Of a stretch of DNA of 64,000 nucleotides, positions 43,727 to 57,420 are shown in pieces (position 1 is the first letter of the stretch; the number at the start of each line of letters is the position of its first letter). The stretch is from Serripes groenlandicus (Eukaryota; Mollusca; Bivalvia; Cardiida; Cardiidae). The DNA is taken from contig JASEVX010000011.1 of assembly GCA_031761405.1 (NCBI GenBank), forward strand, positions 41,728,187 to 41,792,186. The letters are read 5' to 3'. The notes under the pieces are model-generated. The model did not search any database. It saw nothing but the letters and a program-made list of their open reading frames with translations, and had not been told where the DNA came from. Position numbers and translations under genes: made by a program.

Positions 43727-45558
43727 ATGTTGAAATTAACTTATCTATAATTTGTAGATTTAATTTCTATTTCCTAGTAGGGTCTACATACAGCGACACA
43801 TGAGAATATTCAACACAAAACGCGACCTGTTTTACCAATAATTCCCCAGTAGCGGTGAGACCGTTTGTAACATTATTTCATGGCATGTATATACACAGTA
43901 GGACCTCTCTCTTTGGACGAATTATGTTGTAACAAGTTTGTTTACAGTATTCCTTAACCTTGACCACATAGACTAAATATACAGCAAACAACATTGAACT
44001 AAGGCATAACTATTGACCTGAATTAATAAAAGTATGATTTTGAATAGTGATGAAAACATTGTGGAAAAAGACAAACTTGTTGATTATCATTCATCTGTTA
44101 AGGTTAGTCAAATGTGTCTAAAAGGGGCAAAGGTTAAAATAATAACTGTAGACAAATGTTTTCGTTATCTAGGTTATAGAAACAAATTGATTCGTGTTTC
44201 AAAGCATTGTTTGAAAAGGAGGAATTGCTCATTGTCAGCAATTGCTCCGTTTGCAAATATACTTTCAACATTTATTTGTAACTAAGTAGCTATAACGGGA
44301 ACGGTTCAACCCTTTCCCGCTTACAGTCGCTTTTTGACGCATGTGCAGCAGACGGCTGCAGAATTGTTTATCATGACCCATTTCCTCTTTTTCCACAAAG
44401 GTTTCAACTATATATTTTTCCCCTTGATGTAAGGCAAAATTGCTCGTAATCATTCATCTCTAGCATGTTATTCAAAATGTGTCCGGAAGGGAGAAAGAGG
44501 GAAAGAACGTCCATAGTAAAACGTTTAAATATGAAAAGAATTAATTTGAAACGTATTTGAAAGCATTGTGTGAAAAGGAGGAATTTCTCATTGTCAACAA
44601 TAGCTCCATTTTCAACAATATTTTTTAAATATTCGAACTGTTATAGTATCACGGAAAGGGTTCCGCTTCCATGGGAAGGATGTAACCATTTTCCGCCTAC
44701 AGACGCTTACAGACGCATGTGCAGCAGACGACAATCGAAAACATTGTGACAAAAGGGGAAATTGCTTTTCGTAGGCAATTTCTACTTTTGCCACAATGGT
44801 TTCAACTCCTTTCAATAATTGTATTTACAGTGCTTTGCACATTTCTCTATAAGTCGACTGTTGTAAACTAATGGGGTCACAGAACGGTCGACGTTACCTC
44901 ACACTACTGACATTGAGGTCAACCATAGTTCAGAGTGAGTTTCATTCATAGAAACTATTTTGTCTCATAAATTTATGCAAGCGGAGGGTTTTGTGATTCG
45001 GTCGAACCAATGAAATCGTTGAAAAGGCAGATTATAACCAATCAAAACTCGATTTTGGTGTAGGTATACACATGTGGACTGCGGTTGCAGCTTTAATCCG
45101 ACTTTTCGAAAGCAGCTTCGCTATGAGATAGTGGCGAAACGCCCCTATCCCAAAAAACTACTCGCATATAAATAGACTGGTTCACTAATCTTAATCTTCT
45201 ATTGAAAACTCGAACGAGAACCAGTCTAGTGACGAACTGCTACGGAAATATCCGAGAGATGACGGTAAAATACGGCGTATGCGCGATTAAGACGATTAAC
45301 ACGGCGCATGCGTAAGCCCATAGCCCATTGCACCAGTGGTAGTTCTAAACACATCCAATATATGCACTGGTGCTGATGCACCCGCGCAATAAGCTGACAT
45401 TGAAGGCTAGCTTCATTTTCTTATGTCATGTCCCTGCTTAATTGAACTAAGGAAAAGGCAGTTGAACAAATTATATTTTAATCGTCCAAGTGTACATGTA
45501 TATCATTTGCTAAACTACTCACTAGCATAAATAGATAAACGATCCTTAGTATTGTGCT
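43727..45558. other. MITE fragments, no gene recognised
   Basis: Pieces of the TTAA-ended family lie at about 44305-44410 ('caaccctttcccgcttacag') and 44690-44815 ('gacgcatgtgcagcagacg', with the hairpin gaaattgctt/aggcaatttc). Related 'tgaaaaggaggaattgctcattgtc' cores lie at about 44215 and 44575. The rest is unique. Confidence 0.55.
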
Positions 45559-45770
45559 TTAACCCTTTCCCTCATATAGATGCTTTCTAACGCCTCTGCA
45601 GACGGCTTTTTGAAAACATAGTGACAAAAGAAGAAATTACTCAAAACGAGCAATTTCTCCTTTTGCCACAATGTTTTCCACTTTTAGGTTATCCATTCAA
45701 TTATAGAGATTTTGACAAAATATGTACAAAGTCGTCTGCAGCAGAATTGTCGTATGAGGGAAAGGGTTAA
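45559..45770. mobile_element. TTAA-ended MITE, well preserved
   Basis: TTAACCCTTTCCCTCATATA ... TATGAGGGAAAGGGTTAA. Inner inverted 'gtcgtctgcagcag' and 'ctctgcagacgg' and the central hairpin are present. Nearly the same as 10739-10993. Confidence 0.8.
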
Positions 45771-45869
45771 ATCAAAGAGGCATCTCTTCTGAGACAAAAA
45801 ATTAGATGTATCATGATTTCTTCTTAGTAAACTGTTGGTTGCTTGTTTGAGCATTAATCCACTCATTTA

Positions 45870-46350
45870 CCTGTATGCTCGCGCATCCACTACTTTACCT
45901 GTATGCTCGCGCATTCACGCATTCACCTGTATGCTCGCGCATTCACTCAGTCACCTGTATGCTCGCGCATTCACTCATTCACCTGTATGCTCGCGCATTC
46001 ACTCATTCACCTGTATGCTCGCGCATTCACTCATTCACCTGTATGCTCGCGCATTCACTCATTCGCCTGTATGCTCGCGCATTCACTCATTCGCCTGTAT
46101 GCTCGCGCATTCACTCATTCACCTGTATGCTCGCGCATTCACTCATTCACCTGTATGCTCGCGCATTCACTCATTCACCTGTATGCTCGCGCGTTCACTC
46201 ATTCGCCTGTATGCTCGCGCATTCACTCATTCGCCTGTATGCTCGCGCATTCACTCATTCGCCTGTATGCTCGCGCATTCACTCATTCACCTGTATGCTC
46301 GCGCATTCACTCATTCTCTCATTCATCTGTATGCTCGCTCATTCACTCAT
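45870..46350 (+). repeat. 28-bp minisatellite, about 17 copies
   Basis: Unit 'tgtatgctcgcgcattcact' plus 'cattcacc'. Because 28 is not a multiple of 3, the array is open in all three plus-strand frames (up to 224 codons). The frames have no start context, splice sites or conservation signal, so I treat them as repeat artefacts. Confidence 0.95.
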
Positions 46351-46369
46351 TCATTCATCCACTCAAACG

Positions 46370-47030
46370 TTGCTCATTATTTACTGCATGATTGCACATT
46401 ATTTATTTATCTATTCAAATGGAGTTTGCGGATTAAAAAAAGAGCCCTCGTAACTTACTACAATACCCAAATAATTAAAACAACTGGAAATGTCTTTTCC
46501 CAAGTATGAAATATTTCCCGGTTTGTTTAATAGCATCCTTTTTGTTTGACCATGCGTTTTGTTTTCTTTATTATTATTTAGGGAATTTAAATGTAAATAT
46601 GCAGACAACTCTACTCACGAGTTGTCTTGTGAAAACAGTTCAAAAGCATTCATAAAAAGAATGAGAACGAAACCGGTGAGTTGATCTCTCCTTGTAATAG
46701 CCCGATATTGCAGTCCCAAATGTTTGACTGAGAGTTAAAATGTTCAGCGAAAAGTGTTATATCTTTATATAAAGAGCTTAACACTCAAAACAATTTACCT
46801 ATAATACAGTTAAGAACATAATGTAATTGACAATCTGAGCGGAACGTGATTGGAACGAAGTTGGAACGCTTTATGAGCGGAACGGATTTTGCGCTCTGAA
46901 CGAATGAATGAATGAATGTATATTGTTTTATAGCTAACTGCTGTCATTAGGTAAATAATATCTAGCATTAACTCCGAATTGGGCATTATATTTAGTGTCA
47001 CAATTTAAAGCCCGTACTATCAGACGTTCA
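46370..47030. other. No gene recognised
   Basis: Unique AT-rich sequence with a short (gaat)n run near 46902-46918. No domain or repeat family was recognised. Confidence 0.5.
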
Positions 47031-47039
47031 TACAGAATC

Positions 47040-47335
47040 ATCGCAGGGTCCCGATAGTTCCGTCGGAAACGACGCGGGCTGTCAATCCAGGGTTGTAAGT
47101 TTGAACCCCATCTCGGCCTACATTCTTTACGACGTTTGACAAAAGTCACTGTGACACGCGTCATTCGTTTTTCACCAATGGGCTAACAGTCTATATATGG
47201 TTAAGAAGCAGCCAGTCGCTTGTAAAGACTGTTGTGTGGAGAACTGGTGTGAGAAAACCAAGAAACATATGCGTAGGTGAACTGGCCGCCGCGATAGGAC
47301 TGAACAATTGTTGAAAACGTTCAATCAATTAATCA
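47040..47335 (+). mobile_element. SINE family II
   Basis: GTTTGAACCCCATCTCGGCC in the B-box region, 'gacgtttgacaaaagtcactg', 'tgacacgcgtcattcg', 'actggtgtgagaaaacc', 'gaactggccgccgcgatagg', and an (aatc)n end. Confidence 0.82.
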
Positions 47336-47524
47336 ATCTGAATCAACGATAGTTATTAGGAACAGACTTGTCTCCCTTTTATGTAGGGGTTTTATCACAC
47401 GACTCCGGAAAGTGTTCACCTTGAGTGAGTATATGGTTATGTAATATATTCATAAAAAACGTTGTCTATGGAATAATATTTGCTTGAACACCGGCCACCA
47501 TCCATACCTTGTTTGCCGGGAAAC

Positions 47525-47634
47525 ACTCAAAATCCCCATGCTCAAAATCCCCATGGTTCAAAAATGGCTAGTACTCAAAATCCCCATGGCTAAAATGTTC
47601 GGGTATTCAAAATCCCCATGGTTCAAAATCCCCA
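47525..47634 (+). repeat. 'tcaaaatccccatgg' block, left copy
   Basis: Five 'aaaatccccat' words in about 110 bp. The order of words and spacers matches the reverse complement of 60545-60655. Confidence 0.85.
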
Positions 47635-50230
47635 TAATAAAATATGCAAAGTGCAGGACATGCGATCACTCAGACTATATATGTATCCAAATTGCTATTA
47701 TATATATAATTTTACATTCTGCATTTTGTTTGTCACAGTTACTTAAACTACCTTTAATAATTATGTTGATTGTATAATTGCTTAAGATCTTTTACTTTAA
47801 TTTTTTTTTTGATTAGTTAATTAATTTGATTGCATAATGGCTTAAGATCTTTTATTATAATTACTTTAAATAATCACGTAAATTAATGTGTTTGTACCAT
47901 GGTTTAATTTTAATTTTCAGTTTTCAAAAAAAGAGTTGTTTCAGTATTTCAAACTGTTACATCTTTGGGTATATAGTATGATATATTTTGGAATTAAAAT
48001 CATTGCTCATTCAAAATGGAATTTATTAGTCGCCGGGCAGAAGCCCGCGACTTCTATTTTTAATAGGTTTTCGGAAATGACATGGGAGGGGGGATCATTA
48101 TTAGAAAGAAACACATTTAGATGTCTTGAACATATTACAATTGTGTTTGTTTAAAAACACTAAGTAATGACACATCTAAAATGAAATAAATATTCCGATG
48201 TTTTAGGTATTTTCAGTTTCTTTATTTTGACTCGCATTTATGTTTTTTTTGTTATATTTACGAAGATAAAACAGTCCCTATTAGCTAGACTGATATACTT
48301 TATTTTACACTATATACTACATGTAATCAAAAGGCGATAACTACAAACCTTTACGTCGCACAGTCTAATTTGTTTACACATGCTCACCTGCTTGCAGCAG
48401 ACTGATACGTGTTAATATGGAGATAAAAATGACGTTGAATATTCTCCTTTTAATGGCAATTTTAACTTACTGAATGTTATTTTCATGTTCAAAGAGATGT
48501 CTTGATTTGTCAAGAAGGCATTTTATAATGTTTATCCATGTATATCTAAAATATGAACTGTTTTTAAGCTAAAACTGTTGATCGCGTGACTCGCGAATAC
48601 CAACTGCGTAGATCAATCTCCTTTGCAGAGAGCCGCTCTGCTCTTTACACTCACTTACAAATAGTAAATCAAAGGTGATTTAAAATGTTCATTTGGTTCG
48701 AAACAAATGAAGAAAAGAACAAACCGAGATAAAACTGGTTTTAATAGAAAAATTACTTTGAACGAACACTCTCTGCCTATAAAGAGAGTTTCAAGAACGA
48801 CACCTCTGCGAATAAGAACGAATCGGGTCTTTCGTACAAAATCATTTCGTCCTTGACAATTTTAAATGTGTCATTTAATTCCCTAAAGGCATATTGCTTC
48901 CGATCTGCATATTGTTATGCATCATTGACACAAGGGTGCTCATCATAATATCATTTTTTAAAACATGAGTAGTTTGTTAATTTCATTATAAAAAAGGAAG
49001 GAAAGAATTAAAATAAATTAACATGTTGTAGGGCTCAGTTTATGTTCGAAAATAAGTTTAAATTATACAACAATTTCAATGAGATTTAACTGTTTAGTTG
49101 ATATTATATTTCGAAGGTGGTCTAATTCATAAATATTGGACTACATTTCAACATTTGTTAAAGTATGATATAAATAGGATGCCAAGCTAATATCATTTTG
49201 AGAAAAAGAGAAAACTCATGTCTTCAGCGATTTAATCCTTATCTCATTGTTTTAAAAGTAGATTGCTGCAAAGGTGTCCACTGTTGACTTTAATAGAGGA
49301 AAGGTAAAATGACGTGCTATTGCATGCAAATCCTAAATTGTCTGTTTTGTGGTTTTATTGAAAAATAATAAAATTCAAATATTCTGACAAACATCTTGAA
49401 AAGTGTGGAATTCACAAATGTTATAATTATTCCTTAATGAAAGCACTGTATACATACTAAGACTAATGATTGGCAAGATTACTCATTTCCATTACTGTTT
49501 TTGATCAATAATTAGTTGGTTGTGTGTATGGTCAACCTACTTTGGAATGTAGATTGATCATAAACAATGAAAGGCTTCAATTATCATTCACTTCGTTGAC
49601 AAAACAATGCAAGTTATGATACATTTTCACTTGACCCCACCCCTGATGTTCCAATATGCCCCTCAGTGGATAACTGTTTATTCAACTACTATAATGTTAG
49701 TGTTATGCATAACTGCACTATGGATATCCAGCGACATTGATGCGTTGCATCAACTTTCTCTTGTATATATTCCTTTAGAAGGTTTTCAAATTTCTGACGT
49801 GTCAGAAAATAATATAAAGTAAAGGGTTTATGCAGTGACCATGTACTGTAATTTAATCATTTTGAATTGGATCAGATTCTGTTAAATAACATCTGGAAAT
49901 GCAAGGTTGTTTGTTCCAGGAAATTTTAAATTAATGCCTTTTCACATCACACTGCAGACGGATTTTTTAGCATGTGCAACAGATGACCTTTTAAAAAATT
50001 GTTACAAAAGGAGAAATTACTGATTTGAAAATATTGTGAAGAAAAAAGAAAGTCCTCATAATGAACAATTTTTCATATTAAAGCTTTCTTAAAATTGCTT
50101 GGAAACATATATATTCCGCATCATCTGTTTTAAAAGCATGCATCTGTCTATCCTGTTATTCTATTCTCATCAGTTTTTGGCTTGAAAGCAATTCGAATAA
50201 ACTACTTTTCCTTTAAGAGTTTTTGATGAA
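47635..50230. other. No gene recognised
   Basis: AT-rich unique sequence. A near-direct repeat of 'attgcataatggcttaagatcttttatt'-type words lies at 47770-47870. A weak TTAA-family fragment lies at about 49935-50075. Confidence 0.5.
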
Positions 50231-50239
50231 GCAAGCTTT

Positions 50240-50960
50240 AATCCTTTAAATTCCCACATACAGACGCTTTTTGACGCCCATGTAGTATTTTTGAAAACAT
50301 TGTGGCTAAAGGAGAAATTGCTGATAATGAGCAATTCCCTTTATTGCCACAATGTTTTCAACTTTATTTAATAAATATACTTTCATTTATAGATAGTAAC
50401 TGCGTTTGGCAGAGGATGTTGCAAATTGGTTGTATAGATATGGCCGGTTGATATTTAACAACCCTTTGTGGATATGATCCATCTGATTTTTTCCTTGTTC
50501 CACAATGTTTTAAAAAGTTGTGCTGCTACAGAGGCATCACATATGATCTGTATTATGGCAATTGTTAACCAGGAACCCTTTCCCTCTTACAATAAATCTG
50601 CAGCAGACGACTTTGAACATATTTTGTCAAAAAATAGAAAATCTCTATAATTGAATGGATAACCTATGACTTAAAGTGGAAAACATTGTGACAAAAGGAG
50701 AAATTGCTCGTTTTGAGCAATTTCTTCTTTTGTCACTATGTTTTCAAAAAGCCGTTTGCTGCAGAGTCGTCAGTCAATAAATCTGCAGCAGACGACTTTG
50801 AAAATATTAACCTTAAAAACATTGACAGTCTTTAAAAATGAAAAAGAATTATCATTGAATAATGTTGAAAACAATTGTGGCAAAAGGAAAGATGGCTCAT
50901 TATGAGCAATTTCTCCTTTTTCCACAATGTTTTCAAATGTTGCAAAGGCATAGGAAGCAC
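50240..50960. mobile_element. Cluster of TTAA-family MITE copies
   Basis: At least three hairpin cores: 50305-50340 (aaattgctgataatgagcaatt), 50695-50735 (aaattgctcgttttgagcaattt) and 50880-50925. The middle copy is in reverse orientation, with 'ataaatctgcagcagacgac' at its left. The outer ends are partly lost. Confidence 0.65.
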
Positions 50961-51017
50961 TTTATGACACTTCTTTATTTGAATCTCTATGAGTCGGGTG
51001 CTCCAGGAAAACCAACC

Positions 51018-51200
51018 TTAATCTTTTCCCTCATGTAGACGCTTTCTGACGCCTCATTATGCAGCAGAGGGCTTTTTGAAAACATTGTGACAAAAGGAGT
51101 AACTGCTTGTTTTGAGTAATTTCTCCTTTTGTCACAATGTTTTCATCATTCCTCTGCTATAGAGGCGTCAGATAGCGCATTATTTCTGGGAAAAGGTTAA
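51018..51200. mobile_element. TTAA-ended MITE
   Basis: TTAATCTTTTCCCTCATGTA ... CTGGGAAAAGGTTAA. The 'gacgctttctgacgcctc'/'gaggcgtcagatagc' arms and the central 'aaaggagtaactgctt' hairpin are present. Confidence 0.75.
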
Positions 51201-51794
51201 ACCTATTGGCGGAAGAGGAATAACACCAGTCTCAATGACTTTTGTCAGTCAGTGGATTCAAGAATCAATGAACGATCAGGGATTCTAACCGACATCCCCT
51301 GGATTGATAGCCCTTGTGATTACCGACTTCAAACAGGAAATAAGGGACTGAGCGCAGTGTTTTCTGGGATAACAAATATGATAAGCGTGTCCTGAGTTGG
51401 GCTTTACATGATCGTCAAAGTAGATCGACTGGAGCCAGTAATATCATCGTGAAATAAGATCAAATTTCATAGTCCCTTTGAATGCCAGTCAACTTACTTC
51501 CTTTTTTGGTTATTTGATGTTATTTACTTATCCCCCAAATTCTTCATAGGCCGATTCACCCTGTTCCACATGCATACGTAATAATGGTCGTCTGCAGTGT
51601 TTAAGAAGCAAATAACTTTTCAAAACTTTGTTGCAAAAAGAGAAATTACTCATAATGTCAGCAAAAAGCATCAAGATAACTCAATGAGCTGCATAAAGCC
51701 ACAAAGTGGTCTTGTTGCATTTCTGGTTTTACTTCATATGTTGTCTATGGAAATTGAACTATTGTGTGATGAAAAAGGACGGTTTACACACCTA

Positions 51795-51838
51795 CACACA
51801 CGCACCTACACACACACACACACACACACTCACGCAGG
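51795..51838 (+). repeat. (CA)n microsatellite
   Basis: Short CACACA run followed by 'cgcaggcatgcacgcaggca'. Confidence 0.9.
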
Positions 51839-52216
51839 CATGCACGCAGGCAAGCACGTACGCTCGGTAAACTGTTCTTTTGCCATGCTCTTCAAAAGGG
51901 CTGTTAGTATGTTTCAAAGAAGATAACTCTTTTACACAACATTGAAAAGGAATATACAAAATATGGAAAATTCTATAAATGGAACTTTTTTTATTTAATA
52001 GAGTTGACAAATTGTTTTTCATGAGCAATTTCTTTTTTTCTCACAATGTTTTCAAAAGTTTTCAGCTTCAGACTTCTGTGGCCACAATGTTTTCAATTCT
52101 TTTTCAATAAGTATACTTTCATCTATACAGCGTTGCAAGTCATCTGCATTTTCATAATTTATCCTAGATGTTTACTAAAAATGGTCTGTTGCATACTTGC
52201 TGTATGAGGGAAAAGA

Positions 52217-52446
52217 TTAACCCTTTCCCTGATACGACAATTCTGCAGCAGACGACTTTAAACATATTTTGTCAAAAAATAGAAAATCTCTATAATTTAA
52301 TGGATAACCTACGACTAAAAGTGGAAAACATTGTGTCAAAAGGAGAAATTGCTCGTTTTGAGCAATTTCTTCTTTTGTCACTATGTTTTTAAAAAGCCGT
52401 CTGCTGCAGAGGCGTCAGAAAGTGTCTATATGAGGGAAAGGTTTAA
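52217..52446. mobile_element. TTAA-ended MITE, reverse orientation
   Basis: TTAACCCTTTCCCTGATACG ... TATGAGGGAAAGGTTTAA. The end of another copy (TATGAGGGAAAAGATTAA, 52203-52220) abuts it and shares the TTAA. Confidence 0.8.
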
Positions 52447-53340
52447 AATATCCAATCACCTAAACGAATAAAAGTTACCATTCAGGGGGACACTTCCAAG
52501 ACATGTCTTGTTTTCTCTTTGTCACAATGTATCAACATTAAAAGTTTCTACATGTCAATAATGTTTCAATTTGCCTTAAAAAGTCTAGACAATATCCAAT
52601 TATTGAATTGTTAGAGCCTCAAAGAACAATAAGTCATCGTTTATAATGAAAATGGAAAGTTTATGTTGGTGATGACTGGTTATTTCATGTAACTTTGTTA
52701 CTTTTTCAGCAGACGGCTTGCTTTCAGGCATCGAAACGTTCGTAATGACTTTAAATTCTCGTCAAATCTGTCATTGTAAATAATACCTCTGTCTGCCAAA
52801 CTTGTCCCGCGTCTACAAATTATCTGAAAAAATATTCTCTAATGACAACTACAGACAGACAATATATGGGCAATATTGGAAATGATGAACTATTTTTGCC
52901 AATTAAGCTGAAATTGAAACCAAATTTATGAATGTAATTTGCAAAGTTTGCCTACTTAGTTGCTGTAGTACTCTTATGTCTCACAGCTCCAGGCATTTCT
53001 ATTTTTATTCTGTCGTTGATGTTAATGATTGGTTCTTAGTATAGCTGCCATTCGTCTGGCCCTCTTCCCTTGTTATTTATCGTACAAATTTAACCCTTTC
53101 CCACTTAAACAAATCTACTTCAAATGACTTTGAAAACATACCCTGCAAAATGAAATTCATGAAATCATACCTTTTAAGGATCGTTCATGAACCACTCTTT
53201 ATCAGTTCTTAAGTTGTGTTCATGAACTTATGGACATGCACAGTTCTTGAAGTCTTTTCTTGAACAGTTCATGAATAGTTGAAGAACAAGTCGATTGATT
53301 CAAGAAAATGTCCAAGTTCTTAAAATGTGTATAAACTGAC

Positions 53341-53640
53341 ATCATGAATGGTTCAAGAACAGTTGAAGAATAATTCAAGTTCTTAAAAGGTGCACACATT
53401 TATTTCAATACTGGTTTAAGAACAGTTGAAGAATTTATTGAGTTCTTAAAAGGTGCATGAATTGACTGCAATACTGGTTTAAGAACAGTTGAAGAATTCG
53501 TTGAGTTCTTAAAAGGTGCATGAATTGAAGTCAATACTGGTTTAAGAATAATTGAAGAATTTGTCAAGTTCTTAAAAGGTGCATGAATTGACTTCAATAA
53601 CAACGGTTCAAGAACAGTTGAAGGAAAATTATATTCTTAA
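53341..53640 (-). repeat. 63-bp minisatellite within the left arm
   Basis: Four to five copies of 'tggtttaagaacagttgaag' plus 'gttcttaaaaggtgcatgaa'. The minus-strand frame HAPFKNSTNSSTVLKPVL repeats with it and is a repeat artefact. Confidence 0.88.
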
Positions 53641-54469
53641 AACATCCATGAAATCACATAACTTAAAGTATCGATATACCACTGTGACTAGTTAATTATA
53701 TTAAACAGCGTAACCATCACTGATTTTAAATAATATTTTTGCTCAGTCAATTGTTTAAATTACAATGACTTTTTAACTCAGTGTGAATCACTTAAACTTC
53801 CATTCTGAATAGAGAATTGAAGAACACTTATAGAACAGTTCTAGAACCTAAACCGTTCTTATAAATGTATTATAGCGAACACTTTTAAAATCTTCTTGTC
53901 AAAAGTAAAGGCTTGCCTTTGAGAACAAGAGCAATGCAATTCCAGTAGAATTTCATTGGTACCTGCTATGTTACTAAAATACCAGTGGAATAACAAAAAA
54001 AAAAAACCTCTAGAACTGGGCTTGAATTTGAAATATACCAAGGGAGTTAACTCTAGCATAAAACACAGGAACTCTTCAAAAAGAAGTAAGTAATGTTTAC
54101 TACTTCCTTTACGCTTTTGGTGGGACAAATATGTTGTGGTTTAAAGGCACAGAAAAGATTTTTGTAATTTCTTATGAACAACTTGATGGGCACATTTGGT
54201 AAATGTCTTAAATATTTAATTAGTGCTATAATAATAATAATAATAATATACTTTATTTAATGAGGGTAACACAGTTAGTTACACTAATCTTCCCTGTGGC
54301 CCTCAACAATCATACAATGAACATGTAATTCAACAATGTTATTAAACATTAAAATATAAAACGAGCATTCACATAATGTTTATAAATGCAATGACAAAAA
54401 CTTTTCTATTGAAATACTTACAATCATTCGTCAACCAAACAGTTTATTTCCAACTATAACAATTAAGTT

Positions 54470-56640
54470 TCAGAAGATAATTTTTGAGATTATTTTTGAA
54501 GCTGTATAGACTGATGATCTAATTTCGGTAGGCAGATTGTTCCATAAAAGTGACCCAGAATAATGAAAAGAACGTTTGTAAAGCTCTGTCTTTGATGTTT
54601 TAACATATAAATTACCATTTACAACATTCCTTATACTGTATGGGTTATTATCTCCCACGTACACAAGTCTATTTGACAAATAGTCAGGTGCCTGGGAATT
54701 TAAGCATTTATAGACAAGTAATAGTTTATGATACTGAATTCTTATATTTACTGGCATCCAGTTAAGTTCTTTAAATAAAGGCTCCGAGGCTGAAAGGGGA
54801 TCTGCATTGAGGATAATACTTGCTGCTCTTTTCTGTAATTTCAGTATTCGATCAAGCCCATTTTTAGTGCAGTTACCCCAAACAGTGCAACAGTAATCAA
54901 TTAATGGTAGTATATATCCACTGTAAAATAACTTTCTTGCTTCAAAGATGAAGATAGTTTCTTATTTTTGACAAAAGGTATATGCGTGATGAGATGACAG
55001 TGCATATATGTTTTATTTGACTTGACCAATTTAACTGAGGTTCAATTTTTACACCTAAAAGTTTCTCACATTGAGAATTTTGCAAAATGCCTAAATTTAG
55101 GGTAATAGTAAGGCAGTCCTTTTACATTTAGTTTTTTCTGTATTAATATACATCATATTTCTTGAACACCATTTATTTATAGAAGTTAAGTCGGCTTGTA
55201 ATCTCTTCTGAATTGCTCCAACAGTTTTTCCTGAAGTGTGGAATGTGGAGTCATCTGCATACATATCAGTTTCACTGTTTTTTACATGTAATGGGAGATC
55301 ATTAATATATAAAATGAAAAGTAATGGACCCAGTATGGAACCTTGGGAAACTCCATGAGAAATGGGGGCAGATTTAGACTTGGCATTTCCTACTTTTACC
55401 TGCTGTGTTCTATTATTAAGATATGATTCAAACAACTTCAGGGAAGTTTGAGTACAACCATATATATTAAGCTTTTGGAATAATATTTTGTGATCAACAA
55501 CATCAAAAGCTTTTTTTAAATCCAAGAATACAACTCCGTTTATGTTTCCGTCATTCATTTCTTGTAACCATTTGTCGGTTATATTTATTAGTGCTGTTTG
55601 ACAGGAGTGATTCGGTCTAAATCCAGATTGAGATGGATGTAATAGGTTAAAATCTGACAGATACTTATAAAGTTGTTTGGAGATATGCTTTTCAATTAAC
55701 TTAGACAACGTTGGTAGTACTGATATAGGTCTGTAATTAGTTGCCTCAGATTTATCTCCTTTTTGTGTATAGGAGTTACTTTTGCATTTTTAAAAAGTTG
55801 AGGAAACTTTCCACTATCTATGACTCTATTGCATATATAAGTTAATGACGAAACTATTGCAGGTGCACTTATTCGCAATATTCTGGGCCTATGTTATCTA
55901 GTCCAGAAGATTTGTTTAAATCAAGATTCATTAGTTCCTTAAAAAGGATATTCATATTGACTGGTTTTATCTTAAAATACTGATCGTGTGGACGCTTGCT
56001 TTGAACATATGTCTTTAATTCTTGAAAACTTGGAGATTGTTCACTGGACTGACTTCTAAGATTTTTTACACAAGAAGTGAAGAAATTATTAAATTCATTT
56101 GCAACATCATGAGGATTTGAGATGTTTATACCATCATTAGAATTAAGCACTGTTGAACTGGATGTTGTGTTTGAAGGACTTAAGGAACGAATACATTTCC
56201 ATAATGACTTCGGGTCTTTAGAGTGTTTTATTGCTTCAGAATAGAACTCATGCTTTGCATTTTCAGTTAATACCTTTGTTTTATTTCTCAATAATTTATA
56301 ATCTTCCCACATACCTAACCTATGACATTTATCTCTTGTGTGCCTAGCCTGTGATATCTTACTGTTATACCATTCAGGTTGATGGTCTTTTTTAATACGT
56401 TTAGTTATTACAGGGGCATGTTTATCTAACACGGTATAAAATATATTGTACCACTGTTGTAGACAGACATCAGGGTCATTTTCAAACTCAACCTTGTAAA
56501 AAGGAGCATCTTCGAGATCTTGTAAAAAAGCTGCTTCATGTAAATTTTTGCAGTTTCTGTAAGTAATAGAGCTATGTTTGTGTTTTATATTAACAGAAAT
56601 CTTGCTGTGTCTTGTGATGCAGACTGGATAATGATCACTA
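54470..56640 (-). pseudogene. LINE ORF2: reverse transcriptase and C-terminal region
   Basis: Starts after the endonuclease SDHYPV motif near 56630. Segments in order: linker with WYNSKISQARHTRDK and SLWKCIRSLS; RT fingers LNKSSGLDNIGP and NAKVTPIHKKE; palm QSGFRPNHSCQTALI, GVVFLDLKKAFDVVDH (catalytic Asp), HGVSQGSILGPLLFILYIND; active site MYADDST; and a C-terminal region with YKCLNSQAPDYLSNRLV and WNNLPTEIRSS, a hallmark of L2/CR1-type ORF2. At least three frame changes (near 55875, 55705 and 55100) break it. All catalytic motifs can still be seen. Confidence 0.88.
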
Positions 56641-57420
56641 ACTGAATATTTGACAACATGGGATTCATATACATTTTCAAGATTTGTAACATAAATGTGA
56701 TCAATCAGTGTCTTTGAATCTTTAGTTTTTTTCTTGTTGGTTCAGTTAGAAGTTGTTGGAGACTATATGTATCCATTATGTTTAACCATTTTTGTGGAGG
56801 TTTATTTGGAGATAAAAAATCCATGTTAAAGTCTCCAGTTAGTACCAAATCATAATTGTGATCTATGGCTAAATGAATTTTCTTTTTTAAATTGGTCAAT
56901 CCATACGCTAGAAGATTTTGGATTACGATACACAAAACAAAGTAAAAATGACTTTTTATAAGGAGGCCTGATTTCAAACCAAACTGTTTCAATATTAGAA
57001 ATTTCAAATTGCTCTTTTCTTTCAAAAGGTAAATTTTCATTTATATATACAGCCCACCCACCTCCCCTATTAGTGGTCCTGTCCTTTCTTATCATTGTGT
57101 AACCAGGTACCTGCACATCTGTATCAAGGATGATATCACTATAGAAAGTTTCACAACAGCCAAGAATATCTGGGGGATTCTTTGATTGTAGAAGATTATA
57201 CCTTATTTCATCCAATTTGTTTTCTAATCTATTGACATATTTTTAAACCTTTAGAGGTGAAACCATAATTATTGAATGAAGTATCATAATCTTGATTACC
57301 AGAACCAAACAGCCTGTCATGATATAGAGCTAATACACATGAAAACAGTAATAAAATCACAATGTACATATGATAGATAATGTTAATTGTGGCCACCTGG
57401 TTTGGACACACTTTTTTAGA
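56640..57420 (-). pseudogene. LINE ORF2: apurinic-like endonuclease domain
   Basis: FNNYGFTSKGLKI opens the domain. LGCCETF carries the metal-binding glutamate. DRTTNRGGGWAVYI, CFVYRNPKSS and GDFNMDFL follow, and SDHYPV with the catalytic histidine falls just after 56640. A TM-like stretch (MYIVILLLFSCVLALYHD) precedes the domain and is probably chance or leader sequence. Frameshifts near 57225 and 56900-57040. The domain nicks target DNA in target-primed reverse transcription. Confidence 0.82.

Noticed and set aside
45835..46509. Open frame of 224 codons, plus two overlapping long frames (repetitive Ser/His/Cys protein)
   Set aside because: Product of a 28-bp minisatellite open in all three frames; no splice, start or domain evidence.
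47888..48154. 88-codon plus-strand frame with a GRF/KPAT-like phrase as a gene
   Set aside because: No domain, no splice context and an AT-rich composition like its surroundings.
57229..57411. Signal-peptide-like start (MYIVILLLFSCVLALYHD) as a secreted protein gene
   Set aside because: The frame runs directly into the LINE endonuclease (GFTSKGLKI), so it is the LINE's own leader and not a host exon.
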